In this document: positions 25,076 through 26,917 of the stretch, piece by piece
How positions within the stretch are numbered: position 1 is the first letter of the stretch
Layout: the number at the start of each line of letters is the position of its first letter
Source of the DNA: CAJQPP01 sp041747075
GTDB taxonomy: Bacteria; Planctomycetota; Planctomycetia; Pirellulales; Pirellulaceae
Assembly: GCA_041747075.1 (NCBI GenBank)
Contig: JBGTFW010000256.1
Location: 1 to 26,917 of the forward strand
DNA: 26,917 bases
Direction: 5' to 3'
Position numbers and translations under genes: made by a program
The notes under the pieces: generated by a model
The model's database searches: none
What the model saw: the letters and a program-made list of their open reading frames with translations, nothing else
What the model was told of the DNA's origin: nothing

Positions 25076-25204
25076 TCAAAAATCGCATCCGCGAAAAAAC
25101 AACAGAATGAGAATGATCGGCACCGGCAGTCCGATCAGCCAGCCGAGCAGGGCGTACTTGATTTTGCCGGCACGCTCGGGCCACCCGGGATGGATTTTTC
25201 TCAT
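25076..25204 (-). CDS. small single-TM membrane protein, 42 aa
   Basis: Not recognised at family level. The sequence has a basic, Pro-containing N-terminus (MRKIHPGWPERAGKIKY), then one strong TM helix (about 18-37, LLGWLIGLPVPIILILLFF) and a short tail RGCDF. The positive-inside rule puts the N-terminus in the cytoplasm. It is supported as a real gene by GAGGAC (25211-25216) at good distance from its ATG and by its place as first gene of the tight minus-strand operon. The frame stays open upstream to 25468, but that part has no start signal and covers the repeat region. Confidence 0.6.
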   Translation of the reverse strand: MRKIHPGWPERAGKIKYALLGWLIGLPVPIILILLFFRGCDF

Positions 25205-25404
25205 ATTCGCGTCCTCGTCAAGAGTGAGTGAGTTAAGGCAAGTCGAGGTGTTTACGTCGAGTCCGAGCCTCTGCAAGTGGCGGACCAAAACCACGGGGGA
25301 ACCAAGGGAGGCGTGGCAGGGGGTCGAATTCCAGCGAGAACTGGTTCCTCGCCGATCATCCCGGCCGAGGGGCGTTCGAGTCGCTTGCGGCACAACAAAG
25401 AAAT

Positions 25405-25444
25405 GCGTAGCGGAACTCGCGTAGCGGAACTCGCGTAGAGTTTC
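25405..25444 (+). repeat. GTAG-hairpin element, family A, copy A3 with a tandem half copy
   Basis: The 14-mer GCGTAGCGGAACTC occurs twice in a row (25405-25418, 25419-25432) and then starts again as GCGTAGAG. The complete element is 25421-25444: GTAG, C, arm GGAACTC, loop GCGTA, arm GAGTTTC (seven pairs, one G-T). The first 14-mer is a half copy without its own second arm. Confidence 0.8.
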
Positions 25445-25486
25445 GTCCTGGGCAGCGCTTGAACGCACTCAATCGACCCGCGCGCC

Positions 25487-25510
25487 GAAAGCCTTGGCGG
25501 CTTCCGCTAC
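25487..25510 (-). repeat. GTAG-hairpin element, family A, copy A4
   Basis: On the minus strand: GTAG (25510-25507), C, arm GGAAGCC, loop GCCAA, arm GGCTTTC (seven pairs, one G-T). It opposes A3 in orientation and is the same as A5 over 24 bp (25484-25507 and 25518-25541). Confidence 0.85.
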
Positions 25511-25520
25511 GACAACCGCC

Positions 25521-25539
25521 GAAAGCCTTGGCGGCTTCC
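25521..25539 (-). repeat. GTAG-hairpin element, family A, copy A5 (GTAG lost)
   Basis: Same arms and loop as A4, but the bases before the hairpin on the minus strand read GAGCGC instead of GTAGC. It begins about 10 bp after the stop codon of the second exbD gene and could work as its terminator. Confidence 0.78.
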
Positions 25540-25548
25540 GCGCTCCGT

Positions 25549-26076
25549 CTATCCTGGATTGCGAAACTTGATCTTCTCGATCAGCTTGACGATCTGCCCG
25601 TCGTCGCGCTTGTAGCCGGAAACCGCCTCGATTGCCGAAATCGCGTCCTCGTACCGAAGGTCGTAATCGATTTCGATCTCGGCCTCGATTTCGCTGGCGG
25701 TCGCGGGGTCTTTATTTCCCCCGACGACACCAAGAACAAAATTGTGCAGACCGTCGAATGCCGGTTGCCGCGCGGCCTTGTCAGGACTCGAAACGCCCGC
25801 AAAGGTTTCTTCGCGGGCACCCAAGGTGACCTGAATCGATGCAAGATAGCGATCATCGCCAGCGGTCAACTTGACCTGAATCACGTCGTCGAGGATTTCC
25901 TCGGTCATCGTCGGTTCGGAAGCGGCGGCGGGCATGATGATGTTGTAATCCCCCTCCATCGCGGTGACCTTGTACGTCATGATGAAAAAGACGAGCAACT
26001 GAAAGACGATGTCGATCATCGGGGTCATCTGCAGCTTGATCTCATCGTACTTCTTGTCATAGCCGCGAATTTTCAC
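25549..26076 (-). CDS. exbD: ExbD/TolR-family biopolymer transport protein (second copy), 175 aa
   Basis: Inner-membrane proton-channel subunit that works with ExbB/TolQ to pass proton-motive force to an envelope partner. A short cytoplasmic N-terminus leads to the family motif LQMTPMIDIVFQLLVFF, whose Asp (about residue 22) is the essential protonated residue, in the single TM. The periplasmic part is longer than in a typical ExbD (about 140 aa) because of a segment around residues 90-130 rich in Ala, Asp and Glu. The start is GTG at 26076, with an AGGTAGGGG-like sequence just upstream that overlaps the stop of the first exbD. It is the third gene of the exbB-exbD-exbD operon, 10 bp after its neighbour. 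No TonB or TolA-like gene is seen. Confidence 0.9.
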   Translation of the reverse strand: MKIRGYDKKYDEIKLQMTPMIDIVFQLLVFFIMTYKVTAMEGDYNIIMPAAASEPTMTEEILDDVIQVKLTAGDDRYLASIQVTLGAREETFAGVSSPDKAARQPAFDGLHNFVLGVVGGNKDPATASEIEAEIEIDYDLRYEDAISAIEAVSGYKRDDGQIVKLIEKIKFRNPG

Positions 26077-26086
26077 GAGCGCACCC

Positions 26087-26527
26087 CTACCTTAATTGTT
26101 CGTTGACGCGGAGCGAGAATTGTTCAAGCTGTTCCTTCTTGCACGCCTCCATCAGTTCCTGCACCAGACCCGTCCGGACGTTTTTGTCGGCGCGGATGAT
26201 CACGCTGATTTTTCCCGCCGCGACGCCGAACCGCGACGCCACGCCGATTTCGGACAACAGGACGGGGCGGACCGCCTCAAGCTTCACGGCCTCGAGGGTT
26301 TTGAACTTGATCAATCCGTCGGCGTCGACGTTGAGCGTGATTTTGTAGGGAGGAGGCGATTCCGGTGGCTTGACGATCTCGCTCAGCGGCAGTTGCAGCT
26401 CCTCGCTCTTTTCGACTTCCGAAAAATTGATGATGAGCATGAAAAAGGCGATCAACTGGAATGTCATGTCGATCATCGGCGTGAGGTCCGCTTCGAGAAT
26501 CCGTGTGTCCTTTCGCTTGAACCGCAT
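26087..26527 (-). CDS. exbD: ExbD/TolR-family biopolymer transport protein (first copy), 146 aa
   Basis: Same role as the following gene. MRFKRKDTRILEADLTPMID opens the protein; the TM is at about 18-37 (MIDMTFQLIAFFMLIINFS) with the conserved Asp in LTPMID. The periplasmic domain (about 45-146) has the usual ITLNVDADGLIKF and ISVIIRADKNVRTGLVQELMEACK pattern of ExbD/TolR. The ATG at 26527 is preferred over an in-frame start at 26572, which would overlap exbB; GGGAG lies about 9 nt before it. It is 16 bp after exbB. It differs clearly from the second ExbD, so the complex may be heteromeric. Confidence 0.92.
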   Translation of the reverse strand: MRFKRKDTRILEADLTPMIDMTFQLIAFFMLIINFSEVEKSEELQLPLSEIVKPPESPPPYKITLNVDADGLIKFKTLEAVKLEAVRPVLLSEIGVASRFGVAAGKISVIIRADKNVRTGLVQELMEACKKEQLEQFSLRVNEQLR

Positions 26528-26543
26528 TGCCGACTCTCCCGCC

Positions 26544-26917
26544 TTACGATCGCGCGCCGGAAACGTTTTCAAAGCGGCTCATCAGGTTCTCGCTGACAAT
26601 GCCGACTTCCAGAACGAGCCGCTGGACGCGGTTTCGAAGGATGTTGTAGGCGGCGATCGCCGGAATCGCGATCGCCAGACCGATGAGCGTCGTCACCAGC
26701 GCCTTGGAAATTCCTTCCGCCAATAACGGCGGGCTGGGCGTGCCTCCGGCAATGGCAATAACACTGAACGATTCGATCATCCCGTGTACGGTTCCGAACA
26801 GTCCGATCATTGGCGAGATGGTTCCAATCAGGGCCAGATAACTTAGTCGGTGTTCCAGCTTCATGCTTTCTTCCTCACCGACTTCCTGCATCGCCTCGAC
26901 AGCTTGCGGATATCCGG
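26544..26917 (-). CDS. exbB: ExbB/TolQ/MotA-family proton channel subunit, 5' end outside the window
   Basis: C-terminal part (about 123 residues) of the five-helix TM partner of ExbD. The visible frame runs in from the right edge (GYPQAVEAMQEVGEEESMK) and has the family core LEHRLSYLALIGTISPMIGLFGTVHGMIESF, then a TM with GISKALVTTLIGLAIAIPAIAAYNIL, in which the conserved Thr and Pro line the channel. The internal ATG at 26891 is not the true start. It is the first visible gene of the exbB-exbD-exbD operon. Confidence 0.92.
   Translation of the reverse strand, partial: GYPQAVEAMQEVGEEESMKLEHRLSYLALIGTISPMIGLFGTVHGMIESFSVIAIAGGTPSPPLLAEGISKALVTTLIGLAIAIPAIAAYNILRNRVQRLVLEVGIVSENLMSRFENVSGARS

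Larger units (their letters stand above)
25205..25548. other. intergenic region with GTAG-hairpin cluster
   Basis: 344 bp between the exbD stop (25549) and the 42-aa gene start. Its right part (25405-25541) is filled by GTAG-hairpin elements; its left part should hold the promoter of the four-gene operon, but no good -35/-10 pair is visible. ACTCACTCACTC on the minus strand lies just upstream of the Shine-Dalgarno. Confidence 0.5.

Noticed and set aside
25484..25541. Two identical 24-bp repeats 34 bp apart as a minimal CRISPR array.
   Set aside because: The spacer is about 10 bp, there are only two copies, no cas genes are present, and the repeats fit the GTAG-hairpin family.

Overview
The window looks like a chromosomal segment from a planctomycete (Planctomycetota). 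Several things point that way. There is a very large kinase / STAND-ATPase / FGE-sulfatase fusion, a TIGR03790-family protein and a giant duplicated FtsX-type permease. SecA is unusually long (1230 aa), the cytosolic ExbD genes are paired, many genes lack a good Shine-Dalgarno, and lipid A-type genes (waaA) are present. This is inference from gene content; no rRNA is present to confirm it.

Layout, left to right. (1) 1-174: purine-rich 8-mer and 7-mer tandem repeats, then CTGAAAA heptads that run straight into the start codon of a two-module FtsX/MacB-type permease (175-3699, +). (2) A tRNA-Leu(CAA) with a convincing promoter, followed by a 1338-aa protein with kinase, nSTAND-type P-loop ATPase, helical, transmembrane and SUMF1/FGE domains (4013-8029, +). 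(3) A minus-strand run: a secreted Cys-rich protein with CCPQP repeats, a zinc-ribbon/TM/vWA protein, an endonuclease/exonuclease/phosphatase-fold protein with altered catalytic residues, and a polytopic GT-C-like membrane protein (8073-12779). (4) nhaA (+), converging on waaA (-) with only 8 bp between them, then secA (-). (5) Divergent from secA, a PhnP-like metallo-beta-lactamase-fold phosphodiesterase (20530-21339, +). (6) A tight minus-strand operon, in transcription order: 42-aa membrane protein, arrestin/SpoOM-like protein, TIGR03790 protein, nucleoside deaminase (25204 to 21484). (7) At the right edge an ExbB-ExbD-ExbD energy-transduction operon (-), whose ExbB gene is cut by the window end.

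The two most interesting signals are not ordinary gene calls. First, three gene 3' flanks carry small elements built as a GTAG tetranucleotide followed by a short hairpin. The arms differ between copies but pair in each one, and some copies sit in inverted pairs. This is the architecture of REP/REPIN elements mobilised by RAYT (TnpA-REP) transposases, although no such transposase lies in the window. Second, the extra length of SecA sits in its helical-wing region and appears to be four, perhaps five, tandem copies of one 45-55-residue helical unit that E. coli SecA has once.

Functionally most of the window is envelope biology: Sec export, Kdo transfer, Na+/H+ exchange, ABC-type export, Exb/Tol energy transduction and secreted or membrane-anchored proteins of unknown role. 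The kinase fusion and the four-gene operon are the best candidates for undescribed protein systems.
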